A stretch of 64,000 nucleotides of DNA from Rutpela maculata (taxonomy: Eukaryota; Arthropoda; Insecta; Coleoptera; Cerambycidae), in assembly GCA_936432065.2 (NCBI GenBank), contig OW386285.2, positions 366,669,249 through 366,733,248 of the forward strand, in the 5' to 3' direction. Shown one piece after another: positions 10,601-22,594 of the stretch (position 1 is its first letter; each line of letters opens with the position of its first letter). A program made the position numbers and the translations under genes. Below the pieces are notes generated by a model that was not told where the DNA came from, did no database searches, and was given only the letters and a program-made list of their open reading frames with translations.

Positions 10601-12911
10601 TACAGGGTGTCCCGTAAATAATGGATAATCCTGAAAATGGTAATAGGCCAGGCCATAACCTATCAGAATATCACAACTTGACCTTATCAAAAATCCTACG
10701 GTTTTCGAGATATGGACACTTCGGAAATTTTGAAAATTTCTACTCTAGGATTGTATCTTGCATCCCATTGCCACAAGGTAAGGATTTTTTCATTCTGTTT
10801 TTTGGTGGGTATTCTAGAACAGTTGTGATATCAAACGTGTATAGGAGTTTTTAGATAACGACGACGGTATTCGCAAAAAAAATGTATTTCTTAAATTTCG
10901 GTTCCACCAAGATTCCGTCTGCTGACTTTGACCTTTGATGATGTAAAGAAATGTGCCAAGAGGAACTTGCCACTTATCTTAAAAACTTTTCCACTTATTA
11001 TTATATTCTAAAATGTTTAAAAACTCTGATTTTTCCTGTTAGAAAAAAAGATATAGCTGTTTGAATAGTGGAGGAGATAAATTTAACAATTTAAAATTTT
11101 TAACAAGTAAGCCTTGTTTTTATTTGCATGTGACGGATGTCATTTTGTACGTCTGGTGTTACCGATTCAGACTTTGTTTGTTTGTCGATAATAACGAATT
11201 AGCGTTTCTCTGGACTTATTGGAACTTGTTGAGAACAACAATACCTCGTATACAGTATGCACAACGTGAGTATGCTAATATGCATACTATTTACGGCGAA
11301 TGTTGAGGCAACGCCAGTGCATCAGCTGTGCGTTATCGGGAATATATTCTAAAATGTTTAAAAATTCTGGTGTAAGAGGACGAAGAAAGATCGAAATAAA
11401 ATAAAAAGTAATTTCACCTGCATTTATTAAACATTATTAAAAAGAAATAGTCAAACAACTTATAATAAATGTTCGAATTGCTCTCCTCTAGCCCTGATGC
11501 AGGTTCTGTACCTTTTAATAAAGGAACGTTTTAAATGTCGTGAATATCCGGATCGGCTGATTTTTTCAGCTGCTATTCCATTCGCTCATGCAATTCATTT
11601 AAGGATTGAACAGGTCGGAAGCACACCTTTTCCTTCATGCATCCCTAAAAAAATCTAAAGCATTTAGGTCTGGTGACCTGGGTGGCTACAGAATTGGAGC
11701 TAAGCGACCGATCCATCTTCCTCGATATTTCAAATTTTGGTATGCTCTCTCCTCTCATCAAGTGGGGATTTTCAAACTGCCAACTATGCAGATTATGTAA
11801 ATTTAAAAAGCCGTATTTTCTGTACGATGATTAGTCAGTCCACAAAATTTTATTAAAAAAATCTGAATCCTCTCGTATCATCCGCAACATTCGTCGGCAA
11901 AATACCACTCTCAAGGTATACCTCTGGGGAGTAGATTTTGCACACGTTGTACATGGAAAGGATGGAGTTGGTACCGTTTTAAAGTTCTATGCACCGTCGT
12001 TTTAGATACGCCAGTGCGTCGTGATATGGTACGCACAGAAGTAGATGGATCGTCGTTAATTTCATCAAGCACTTCGTCGTCGAAATCTTGACAAGGTCTT
12101 CCTCCAATGGCACCACCAATACCACCAAGACTAGAAATCCTTCCCTCACAGTACGCGTTATGCACTCTAATAAATACGCGATAGTCAGGATAGCGTGCTT
12201 TCGGGTACCTTTATCGATAACCCACAGCGGATGCACTGGCGCTGCCTCGACATTCGCAGTAAATAGTATGCATATTAGCATACTCACGTTGTGTATACTG
12301 TATACGAGGCATTGTTGTTCTCAACAAGTTCCAATAAGTTCAAAGAAACGCTAATTCGTTATTATCGACAAAGAAACAAAGTCTGAATCGGTAACACTAG
12401 ACGTACAAAATGACATGCGTCACATGCATTTAGCTCCTCCACTGTTCAAACAGCTATATCTTCTTTTCTAACAGGAAGAATCAGAATTTTTAAACATTTT
12501 AGAATATAATAATAAGTAGGCAAGTTTTTAAGATACGTTGCAAGTTTCGCTTCGCACTTTTCTTTACACCATCAAAGGTCAAAGTCAGCAGACGGAATCT
12601 TGGTGGAACCGAAATTAAAGAAATACATTTTTTTTGAGAATACCGTCGTCGTTATCTAAAAACTCCTATACACGTTTGATAGCACAACTGTTCTAGAATG
12701 CTCACCAAAAAACAAAATGAAAAAATCCTTACCTTGTGGCAGTGGCATGCAAAATACTATCCTAGAGTAGAAATTTTCAAAATTTCAAAAAAGTGCCCAT
12801 ATCTCGAAAACCGTAGGGTTTTCAATAAGGTCAAGTTGTGATATTCTGATAGGTTATGCCCTGACCTATTACCATTTTCAGGATTATCCATTATTTACGG
12901 GACACCCTGTA
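10601..12911 (-). mobile_element. Foldback element whose arms contain the 5' part of a mariner-like transposase gene
   Basis: The ends are TACAGGGTGTCCCGTAAATA (10601-10620) and its exact inverse at 12892-12911. The two arms pair almost throughout from 10601 to about 11338 and from about 12212 to 12911; the left arm carries roughly 45 extra bases near 11090. The inner part of each arm encodes MPRIQYxQREYANMH, the beginning of a transposase (ATG at 12312-12310 on the minus strand, and about 11241 on the plus strand). Only the minus-strand copy continues into the middle. The element is therefore a transposon with arms over 690 bases that include coding sequence. I infer an inverted duplication of the 5' end. 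Confidence 0.9.
11380..12312 (-). pseudogene. Internally deleted Tc1/mariner-superfamily transposase
   Basis: From the minus-strand ATG at 12312, segments in shifting frames read MPRIQY, RYPDYRVFIRVHNAYCEG-like text, then an open stretch (12165-11911) with GGRPCQDFDDEVLDEI and a helix-turn-helix VRTISRRTGVSKTTVHRTLK, followed by HPFHVQRVQNLLP. These are the DNA-binding half of the long mariner-like transposases common in insect genomes. After a gap, text at about 11660-11740 reads WIGRLAPILWPPRSPDLNAL, the third catalytic aspartate region. The middle of the catalytic domain with the first two acidic residues is missing, so the protein cannot work. Confidence 0.8.
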
Positions 12912-13930
12912 TGTCAAAGATATTACGTTCTCACACTACATATTTAAAAATCTTGTGCTCGGTGTAAAACAACCTAGCAAAAGCACAAAAAATGGTGATT
13001 TTCACGTATTTTAGATCTTTATCGATGATAAAAATTCGAACTACGTAAAATGAATACTGTTCGTCGCATTTTTAAATGTTGAAGTTTGAAAAAAGTAGTA
13101 TTTTTTTTATCTTGTCTCGTATTTAAAAAAAAGTATTGTTGTTGGGGCCAAAAAAGGGCCTTATCGATACTCCTCCTTTGGTGGGAAGATTACGGCATAA
13201 ATGTAACCTGAATAGTTTATAAAAAAATACACAAAATAAATAAATAAACTAAGGAAACCTAAACAACTAATTAATTCAGGTTTTCATGCATTTTATTCTT
13301 TGGAAAATGTACTGTAAAAGTTGTAAACTCATGCAATTTGGTTTGTTTTTGTGCGTATATCAGTTACGTAAGTATCGTAATTGCGAAAGGCCTTTGCTCG
13401 TTATAATTTAAGTAGTTAATTAGGTGTATATTTATAATGACTGTCGTAAGTATATCGTAATATATAAACTATAAAATAGATTCTTCTTTATTTATTATGA
13501 ATTAACTATAAATACGTGTACAATAAAAAAAAATAATACAAACATTCGACATACTCTGCAAATTAAGGCATTAAGGTAAGTTGTAAGCTTGAAATGAAAA
13601 CAGCAATATGCTACTTATTTGGACTTAATAATATTCATTAGATATATATGAATAACATATTCAATAATCGAGTAATGTCAGTATTTCCATTTATAGGTAT
13701 ATTTTAGGTGTTAAAATTGCAAATTTTGACATTGATCCAATTACGTCATAACTATCATTTTGAAATTTTATCACACTTAGTGATTAATTAATATTGGTAT
13801 CAACTTTCATTAAATTTATATTTCATTATTTAGATTTTATTAAATACAGTGCTTTCGTAAATTAGTGAATCAATTCGATTAAAAGTGTACATTTTTTTTT
13901 TTGAAAATCGCTCGGATATGCCAAAAAGTT
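12912..13930. other. AT-rich stretch, nothing recognised
   Basis: No coding, RNA or repeat structure could be supported. Confidence 0.45.
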
Positions 13931-13936
13931 CATAAT

Positions 13937-14390
13937 TGTGTAGGAGATTTTTGTGGTCTGGGATATAACTTGTTGGCATTGCTGTTATGTTTCAGCAAAT
14001 ATTTTTCTGAGTATTTTATCTTATGTGAGTCAGACCTCCTCCCCTGACAGTTTTGGCGGTAGCCGCTCCCGAAAATATTCAATTGGTTACATTGAGAAAA
14101 AAATGTTGGCACTCACAGAGATTATTCTTTGGTACAAAAACTACAAGTTTGAGAAGGTGCCAACATTTTTTTTGAAAAGCACCAGTTTTAGCAAAAAGTT
14201 GGACTTTTAGCCAAAAATGGGCTAAAAGTGGTGCTTTTCAAAAAAAAAAATGTTGACACCTTCTCAAACTTGTAGTTTTTGTACCAAAGAATAGTCTCTG
14301 TGAGTGAAAATATTTGCTAAAACATAACAGCAATGCCAACAAGTTATAGCCCAGACCACAAAAATCGAGCTATCTCCTATAGACTATAAT
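13937..14390. repeat. Foldback MITE with near-perfect arms and one asymmetric insertion
   Basis: TAGGAGATTTTTGTGGTCTG near the left end pairs with CAGACCACAAAAATC near the right (about 14351-14365). Pairing resumes with GGTACAAAAACTACAAGTTT (about 14130) against AAACTTGTAGTTTTTGTACC (about 14265) and runs into a centre with TTTTAGCCAAAAATGGGCTAAAA. An extra block of about 90 bases at roughly 14000-14095 in the left arm has no partner on the right. A related, more decayed copy is at about 40370-40525. No ORF of its own is credible. Confidence 0.88.
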
Positions 14391-14619
14391 GAATGTACTG
14401 ATGGACCAGAACGCGTGAGGCGTGCACTTATAAACTAAAACGGTAGAGGGCGCTATACAAAAATAATCATATATTTTACAACAATAAAGCAATGCGGATA
14501 ATTGTTTCACTAAAAATTGCTCCATCCTTTTCTGCAGATTTCATGTAATAGAAATACGCATATATCTGCCATAGTTCTTAAAGTGCCTCGATGCTGAAAT
14601 TTACACTGCACTATTCTGG

Positions 14620-17390
14620 TGCGCTTCCCAACTAACAATTTGGTATTTTATAAAAGCTGCAGAAATGTTTCCGACACGAATTTTATAAAACAACATTATT
14701 CTCAGAAACACTTTCGAAATGTTACGACAGCTATAAATGTAAAATTGGCACCAACTTATAAAACACTTCAGTCATTGTTGACATTTTGTAAAGCCTATTG
14801 CAACCATTACAAAATAATTGTATAAACAGTTCCGCAGTTATAAAACAGATTTATTGAAGCTTCATTTAATTGCGTTCTAAAGCACTTTCTTCACTGTTTG
14901 TTATTATTGCTATAAAACACCAATAAAATAAAACGATTTCTTAAACGTATTCAAAAAGTCGCTTACATATACTTACAAATATATAATATGCTGATCTCTA
15001 TATATCCCAAGCTTTCAGTGATATTACTAGATAGTGGGTAAGAACTTACTTAATAATTATTTTAGAGACGTTTTAACCCATACAGCCTGCAATTTTTTAT
15101 GGGAAGGAAATTTTACTGTGAATTATGCCATGCGTTTTTGATGAATTTTAAGTATCATGTGTACTGAAGGTTTCTAACCATTTTTGGAATTTTGTAAAAA
15201 TTGATTTCACATTTTAAAATTTTTTTGTTATGAAATATAACGCAAATTTGTTTTAATCATCATAACTTTATAATTAGCACATATTAACTGCCATAAATGT
15301 TAATAAAAATGTCATTCTTAAAATTTTTATGCTTGTCACATTTACGACCTCGAACGCTGGTCTCATGAAATGGCTTCCCTCTATAAAATACTTTTGTGTT
15401 AATAACAAGCATTTTAAAATTAAACTATAGGCGATGTTTACAAAACATCTATATAATAATGTGTCTTAGAGATGACGGTCTTGTTAAAGGGGCATATTTT
15501 AAATAAACCAATATAACAATTTTTTTTTAAATGGCTTATTTTGCATTTTTGTTATAACTTATAAGTGAAGAAAAGTAACTGTAGCCGGAATCACAAACAT
15601 TTTGATAAAAACTGTAATTTATTGTAACTATTACCGTTAAATTGCATGTTAAGTTTTCATTTTAACATACTTGCTCATTTTTTGAAAATGTTCACTAGTA
15701 ATCTCCCTAGTGCTTGAAAAATGTCCGGTAATTAATTAAAGCACGAGTATTTCACTCCTAAATTAAATGAAAACATAAATATAATAATGACAGCTAGATT
15801 AGGTTAGGTTATATTAGTTAGCAGGTTGTGTACTAGAGGCACTCAGGAATTGATCCCGCTCGATCCAATGTTGTGTCTTTGGGAAAGTAAACTTTGCCTC
15901 TCTCATAAGAGTTTAGAGTTTATGACCTAGTTCATTCTCATATGACCTAGCTTTTTAGTTGAATCAGGTATATCAGTTTTAAATCAGTACGTCATAAAAC
16001 AGCTATGCTCCATAATTATTATTTCAATGGTTGTATTTAGTATAATTATTTATAGTTGAGCTTTGAAATCTTAGTATACATACAGAAACAATCTTACAGT
16101 CCATTTTAAATTGTAATAAAAAAAATAGAAATATAGCAAAATGTGGTGGCTTATGGTTGTAATCTTTGCAGTTGGTGCCTGAACTCAATCAAAATGATGT
16201 TTCATTGTCAAATATTTATGATTTGCTCTAAGTGATACGTAAGTGATTTGAAACTGATATTCAATTCGCCAAAGAAATACGGCATACATAGAAAGGAGCT
16301 ACAATTTACTTTCAAAAATAGTGCTTTAATATAACTGTTTTATAAGATAATAGGAAAGAACTATAAAATAAGTTTAATATATATAACGGTGCTGAAAATA
16401 CTGCCGAACGGTACTAAAAACCGCTGCCCAAGGAATCACTACTTCCACATCCAGATTTTCTATCCAAGTCACTCACAACGAAAAAATTTTATACGTGGAA
16501 ATAATTGCTTATGGAACTTTAATAATATAATATTTGAAATCCTCTACCCCAAAAACCTATAAAACGATACCCCACATCGGTAGTGGGGTGGGGGTGGTGC
16601 TAGGGGGTGGTAGTGGGGGTGGATGAAGTAAAAACATATTTTGAGGTTTCTGGTTCTTGTACACACACACTAAATCACAATTTTTTTTTCGTCCCCTTTA
16701 ATAATGGGGTGGGGGTGGTAATGGGGGTGGCTAATGCCAAAATTTTTTTTGAGACCTTAGCTTCTCTTTAATATACTAAATACCAATTTTCTGGACTCTT
16801 ACCTGCTTAATTTACCTATTTACCCCAAATTTACCCCAATTTACCCCCAACCCTTCGATGGAACAAGATGAAAATATAATCTAGTTCCAGATCACGTTAA
16901 AATACATACGTGTACCAAATTTCAAGTCAATATCTTAAACGGTTCCAGAGTAAACGTGCGCACAAAAAAAAGTTACAGACCGACAGACCGACAGACAGAA
17001 ATTTTTTTTTCGCTCAAACTTAAAATCTCGACGTTTCATGACATTCTAAGCCTATTTGAACAATAAAAATTTTTAAAAATTTTTTTGTCGTTACTATACT
17101 TCCACTGGATGTGGAAGTAAAAAGCACTATAAAATTATTTAGTTTTATAAATGTTTTATAACCTAGTTACGGAAACGTTTCTAAAACAATTTCTGAACTG
17201 CTTTATTTTATAAAGACGTTTTAATGATAAATTTATAAAACAGTTCAGTTGCAGACAACCAGATAGTTTTTTCTGCAACTCTAGTATAATCAGTTAGCAT
17301 TTTAGAAGCATTAATAAAATAACAATAAAACACAATAATCGTATAGCATTTAAATCATAAAACAAATTTGCTGGTTGGGTTTGTTTAAAC
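14620..17390. repeat. Possible TATAAAAC-rich element bounded by CCCAACYARCAAAT-like ends, with a repeat inserted
   Basis: The left boundary text CCCAACTAACAATTTG (about 14628-14643) resembles the inverse of CAAATTTGCTGGTTGGG (about 17363-17380), a terminal-repeat-like pair. Both flanks (14630-14940 and 17130-17360) are unusually rich in TTTATAAAAC-type words. The repeat at 16412-17124 sits inside. The middle part 14950-16400 shows nothing else I can identify. Treat the boundaries as tentative. Confidence 0.45.
16412..17124. repeat. Interspersed TIR repeat, copy 1
   Basis: Starts AAAACCGCTGCCCAAGGAAT and soon after has ACTTCCACATCCAG, whose inverse CTGGATGTGGAAGT closes the element at about 17106-17119. 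Inside are GTGGGGTGGGGGTGG runs, paired TTTACCCCAA words, and a CGACAGACCGACAGACAGA run. A second full copy lies at 59514-60199, a third partial copy at about 60290-60764, and a diverged relative at 61055-61660. No transposase is encoded. Confidence 0.88.
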
Positions 17391-17499
17391 AATTTCTATA
17401 GCATTTGTTAACAAAAATTTCGAGAATACACCAGAACCTAGAAAGAATAAGCTTTACAGTGGTTTAAAAATCATTAAGAAATGTTAAAAAATAAGCCTG

Positions 17500-17716
17500 T
17501 AATTGCGGTGGGAACATAAAATTAATCAATTTTCAGTAATGCAAAAATTTTTAAAAACAAATTTTTTACGCCTTTTTGCAATCGCGGCCAGGTTGCCACC
17601 ATCCACATATAGATCCGCAAAGTCATTCCAGATAAGAACGAATTTTTTCAAAACTACATTTTCGAGTGATGATCGAATTTGGCACTCCAGATTCCCGACT
17701 AGGTCTAACAACTGAC
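17500..17716. other. Short conserved-looking ORF pair of unknown nature
   Basis: Both strands are open here: plus strand 17503-17715 (70 codons) and minus strand 17711-17526 (61 codons). GC content is higher than in the flanks (for example CGCGGCCAGGTTGCCACC near 17583). I recognise neither translation. It may be a fragment of a repeat or an exon-like scrap; I would not call it a gene. Confidence 0.2.
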
Positions 17717-18408
17717 ATTTTTTTAAATACTGTTTTATATTGTAGTAGGTACTTACTTGTATGTATTTTTATAAAGTAAGATGATTCCATATCTGTGTAT
17801 TAAATATTCTATGCAGTCCTTGAAGCGGTAACGATGGAGCGAAGTAAACAGGAATTCAAAGTCTAGTCATGATCTTCAGTTATAGAAAATTCTTGCCATA
17901 ACATTATTAACACATGTACAATTCCTAACGACTTAAACTAATAGCTAGTTCTGAAGTATATAGCGGCTTTATTAAAATTCTCTTTAGATTAAATAAAATT
18001 CATTTAGTGTCCACATGCCGTAAGTCACGCTATATGCTTCAATTAAAAGAAAATTATGTCTTAACGGAACCAGACAACAGTTTCTATTATACGGAAATAA
18101 TAAATAGCAACGTTTATAAAACGATTGATTAATGTCAAAATTATAAAATGGATATTACTTACATAACCTTTCAGTTGGTTTAACATAGAGAGAAAATATT
18201 AACTAACCTAGTTCAGTAAAGTGAAGCCAAAATATATCATATATCCGACAAAATTCATAGAGTTTTGTAATTTGGTAAGAATATTAAGAAAGACATCAGA
18301 ATCACAATGAAGAAAAGCTATCATACCTTACACTTGCGGGAACCACTCCTCACATTCAATTTAGCTTGTTTATCAGCTAAATCGTTCACTTTTTGACAAA
18401 AATACCTC
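17717..18408. other. AT-rich stretch, nothing recognised
   Basis: No supported feature. A few TTTATAAAAC words near 18115-18150 echo the 14.6-17.4 kb repeat. Confidence 0.4.
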
Positions 18409-19095
18409 TATACAGGGTGATTTACCACAACATGCGTAAAATAAAATGGTGTACTAGTCGTCTATGTGGGAAAGTCCCTGTAAAATTTTAGAGTGATCCG
18501 AGGTAATTTAGTAATTTTTATTGCATTAAAACTTGCGCTTATACGCTACTGTTATTTGTCTGAGGTCAGTAATAGGACAGTGTACTTACTTGGGAAAGTA
18601 CATATCGGAGATGTTTACATTTCTTTAATTGGCATAAAAAAATAAGCTGGCGCGTGCGGTCAAAGTGCCGCGTTTTCTGCTTTCGGTCGAACAAAGGATA
18701 CCGCGGCAGGTACAAAAGTACCACGGAGGTTTGATGTTTTTGTGTTATCGACGAATTTAAGTAAATATATTTTATATCTACTTGTTATTGTAGAGTTCAC
18801 TAGCATAGGGCCAATGTCTTTCCGACTTATTTTGTGCTATTTTATAGTATGATTAAAACCAAAAAGTCGTTTCTACCCACTCCAGTTCCAAGTCTGATAA
18901 AGGGGGAGGGGAAGTGATATGGTTGGACAGCGTTACGTCAGATTGGTTAAAGTCATAGACGACGCATTCCTACAAAAAAGATAAGCTAACTTTTTGGTCA
19001 TATTTTTTTAATTTATCATTTTTAATTTTAATTCCTTTCGGTGGGGACAACCTGCTGATAAATTTTCCGCATGTTGTGATAAATCACCCTGTATA
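18409..19095. mobile_element. MITE with 28-bp terminal inverted repeats and TA flanks
   Basis: The left end TATACAGGGTGATTTACCAC is matched by the inverse of GTGATAAATCACCCTGTATA at the right (one mismatch), and the match continues to AACATGCG. Both ends are flanked by TA, as expected for Tc1/mariner-type insertion. The interior is noncoding and contains a GC-richer patch near 18645-18720. Size is about 685 bases. The end resembles those of the elements at 10601, 36733 and 57072 only in the first nine bases. Confidence 0.88.
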
Positions 19096-19110
19096 AAAAT
19101 GTTCCGTATA

Positions 19111-19444
19111 ACCGGCTCGGTGGCGCAGTGCTTAAGGTGTTAAGCTTGCGACCACGGGGTCCCAGGTTCGAATCCTGGTTAGGGTATGGATGTGTAGTGG
19201 CGTTTTTCATGTGTTGCCGAGATGGTAGCAGTGAACTAGATTGCCGTTGTGTGAGAGACAACACAATCTAGTCGCTCTCCTCTCCCGAGTTCGAGTCTCA
19301 GCTGCGGCAGATGGCAATGTCGCAGGGAATGGGTGTTGTGATATTGTCTATGTGTGTGTGTCCGTCCTGGTTGAGTGGTAGAATAGCCTACGGCTAAACT
19401 CCGCCAGGACATTAATATAAATAAGGCGATTAAAAAAAAAAAAA
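19111..19444 (+). mobile_element. tRNA-derived SINE with poly-A tail
   Basis: The head has an A-box-like TGGCGCAGTGCTTAAGG (19121-19137) and a B box GGTTCGAATCC (19165-19175). The B box lies in a perfect T-arm, CCAGG-TTCGAAT-CCTGG (19162-19178), as in a Pol III tRNA promoter. No full cloverleaf acceptor stem forms, so it is not a working tRNA. The body follows and the tail holds a GTCCTGG / CCAGGAC stem (about 19364-19410) around GAGTGGTAGAATAGCC, then ends in 13 A (19432-19444). It begins about 15 bases from the end of the upstream MITE. Confidence 0.85.
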
Positions 19445-19679
19445 TTTGTATGCAAAATACATTATTCTATACATTACACCAAAAGTCAAGATGAGTCAAT
19501 CTGTTGAATGAAAAATGGGGTATAGAATACGTCTCTTATGGTTTTCTTCTTTAAATGATTTGCTCAATTTATAATATTTTAAAGAAAACCGTGAACTCAT
19601 TTCCACACGCATCTTAGAGGTAGAATTACTGGCACGTTTTTTCTTTAAGTGGTTTCTCCTGTAGGCCTAATCCACTGAA

Positions 19680-21480
19680 GGCAAGTCAGGTATATTGAAA
19701 GTCATGGTATGTCGTCAGTGTCGACCTCATCATCGTCTTCGGCAGTATCTACACTTTCCCAGCTTTTGCTCACCCGCGTCTGGTTCCGCATCCTGATTTG
19801 CAGCTGCATCAAATTAAAACAGATTCTGGGACTGGTGCTTTCGTTTTAGTCATCAGTACTAAGATGTTGCATACTTTTTTCCATCCATCCTCACTCTGTA
19901 ACATCTAACGAACAGTTCTTCTATGTCTGAATTTGATGAAAGGCGATATGAGTGCTGAGATGCAGCAGCAAGGGCCGGCGGTAGTTTTGACAACAATACA
20001 GTCTTGTCTGCTTTATCAACAAGTTTGTTGAAGCCCAGAAATCTATAATTGGTGTGGCCGCACCTTTAGCTTCTTATTTGTTTCTTATAATTATTTCAGT
20101 AATTTTTAATTTTGACAACAGTGGACACTACCGCACCGATACAAATTAATTTAACTCTTCATTAAGATAGGTCGAGTGCGGGGGTTTACAAGTATAGTCT
20201 ATCGTGTACAGTATATAGTAATGTACGTTAGAATCGCGACATATGCGATTAACTTATAATTTATAGTTTTTCCACTTTGGCATAGGCTAATGTAGCATTT
20301 TTACTTTAAGCATCAGAATATCCCAACTTCAATTTCCCTCACCTTTTATTCCTTTCTCTGATATTTAAAGCAGAAGTTCAGGATTAGTCAAATCGGGGTC
20401 AGTTGTACACTAGCAATAAATTATTTCTAGTAACTTAAATCTAAACAGTCCATTCGAAATAAAACAAAACGCATGTGGTCGCTACACGAATAATTATCGA
20501 GACATTTTTCTGTGTGAGGAAATTGCTATAAAGCGACAATAAATCGCTCTTCTGCGCTTGCGATGTCCTCATGGCTCGCTTCTTCATTGCTAAAGATTAT
20601 CACGATATCTTACAATCCTCTCTTTTGTTAAGCAAATTGATTGTTTTGGTCTTTTCGTTGGAAACAAAAAGCCGACGTAGTGTCACAACCGCTAATGTCT
20701 TGGACAAATAGCATTGCTTCTTTGCAGTTATTCAAAAGTGTTGACAACTGCAAATCGCGAGAACTGTAAATTTTTCTGTTAATGTTCCCCTGTTGTTTTA
20801 AAAATTCAATGTCTTTGTCACAAGGAAAACGACAGATGAGAATAGCTTAACAAGTCGATATCTTGTGCGACAATGACAGCTATTTTACACTGATAACATT
20901 TCTACACGGCAACTTTTACAATTAAAAAAATTGGTATAGTTGTCTACAAATGTATAAGGCACATAAAAAAGGCCATAAAAATATCAGAGTCGGCTCTAAT
21001 GTATGCTGACAAGAGTACTACAGAGCCTTACTTGAAATTTTTGCGTATTAGAATGAACAAAATTAGAGATTTAAAAATCGTTTTTCGGTAGAAACTTAAT
21101 GTCGTTTCTGGTAAATAAAAAAAATCTTACTCTGTTTTACCACAAGATAGGAATATCTTGTGGATTGGTGAACGCATTGCCCGTCTTTCGCGACATTGAT
21201 AAATAAATTCATAGCACGGCTCTGTTTATCTGTTACCTTGGTATTAACGCCGACAATAAACTCCGCGCCATTCTAGTTAGAGGTGATTCGCGTAACTATG
21301 TCACAACAGTCAGGACATGCCAGAACATACTCTACATAAGAGTAATGAGTAAGTAATACGTTATAATTATTATTTAATATAGTGTAGAAAAATAAAGCAT
21401 GCCCCGGTCTCCCCTTATAATAGCTCGGTCGGCAGCTTTGAGTTTTTTATGTGCAGTAATGGAGTGAACTATATCATACA
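19680..21480 (-). pseudogene. Decayed gene of the SGCDTTSA-motif family (copy A)
   Basis: On the minus strand, segments in N-to-C order are: YDIVHSITAHKKLKAADRAI (about 21460-21400); FIVGVNTKVTDKQSRAMNLF (about 21265-21205); DISGCDTTSAFCFQ (about 20712-20670); KLPPALAAASQHSYR (about 20005-19960); and an acidic end with TAEDDDEVDTDD (near 19720). I recall large uncharacterised animal proteins with an SGCDTTSA-like core and a PPT-A-QHS segment that occur in many dispersed copies. That makes a mobile-element or domesticated-element origin likely, but its biochemistry is unknown to me. Stops and frameshifts are frequent. A second copy of the 20950-21480 part lies at 44880-45435. Confidence 0.65.
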
Positions 21481-22590
21481 CAGCAACAGTGACTTTGATT
21501 CTTTCGCTTTCAATTTTTAAAGATCTACGGGAGAGATATTTTTTAACTCAGAATTGAATGACATTTGGTCAAAGAAAAATTTATATGTTTCTAACACACC
21601 CTGCAAAATATCAGATTTTTCGTCTACATAAAGAAAAAGAAACTAGCCCGGAATTTTCGAGCTTTTTAACATGCGTTCTTATGGGAAATCGAAATATTAT
21701 GCCATTTCGTTTTATATAAGGTCTGTTTTTGCAACAATCAAGGACTAGTCAGTCATAACACGATTGATTGAAAACAATTCGTGATTGGTTAGTTGACCAC
21801 GTTAGACAAAGCTTATTGGCTCTGATTAGTTTGTGATTTGCTGCAGAAACAAACCCATATTTAAAGAACCAAAACTGAGATGTTTTTATCTTCCATACAC
21901 ACGTAGTTACGCTATCGAAGTACTTACTGGCAAAACTCGAACTCGATTGTCTATTCAATTTCTAAGTCCAGTTAACTAAATGTCCAAAAACGTGTCTCGA
22001 TCTAAGTTGACGAAAAAGATATTATACTTCGCTTATTTGATTCAAAATCAACAATGATATCGGTAATGACATACCGACCATTCGTGTGGATAATTTCTTT
22101 AAAAACAACCAAATAATTGTAATATTTTGCTTCTGACAGTAGTTGCAGACTGGCCAAGACTGACAATGTTTTATTATAATAACCGCGAATTCATAAATAT
22201 TTATAACAAAACCTTTACTAATTATTGTTAATTAATGGCTGCATCTTTGCGTCGTATTTGCAGGAGTATTATTTATTCCACTGAAAAAATTATCATTTTT
22301 ATCGAAAATTGTATAAGGAAATATTTTTATATGGGATGAGGTCGTTTTCGCAATTGATGCAACCACGGTAGGTGTGGGAACTTTTCTTTTATGTAATTCT
22401 TGTACATTTATTAAGGTTTCTGTCAAGTATCAGAGCATTATGAATTTTGTCGGAATAGAACCTAATTTTACTCGATTAATAGGAAATATTTCCGAATCGA
22501 TATATTTTTTTTTACATTTTTGAGTGTATTTGGACGTCAAAAGAACATCTAGTTTTGCAGTAACGAACTTATAGCGGAACATAGAAAAAA
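21481..22590. other. AT-rich stretch, nothing recognised
   Basis: No supported gene. A 64-codon minus-strand ORF at 22426-22232 has no recognisable motif and is probably chance. Confidence 0.4.
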
Positions 22591-22594
22591 TTGG

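Noticed and set aside
14619..14825. 68-codon plus-strand ORF at 14619
   Set aside because: It lies in TATAAAAC-rich repeat DNA with no protein-like motif.
19111..19180. A tRNA gene
   Set aside because: A and B boxes and a T-arm are present, but no proper acceptor stem or anticodon arm forms, and a SINE body with poly-A follows.
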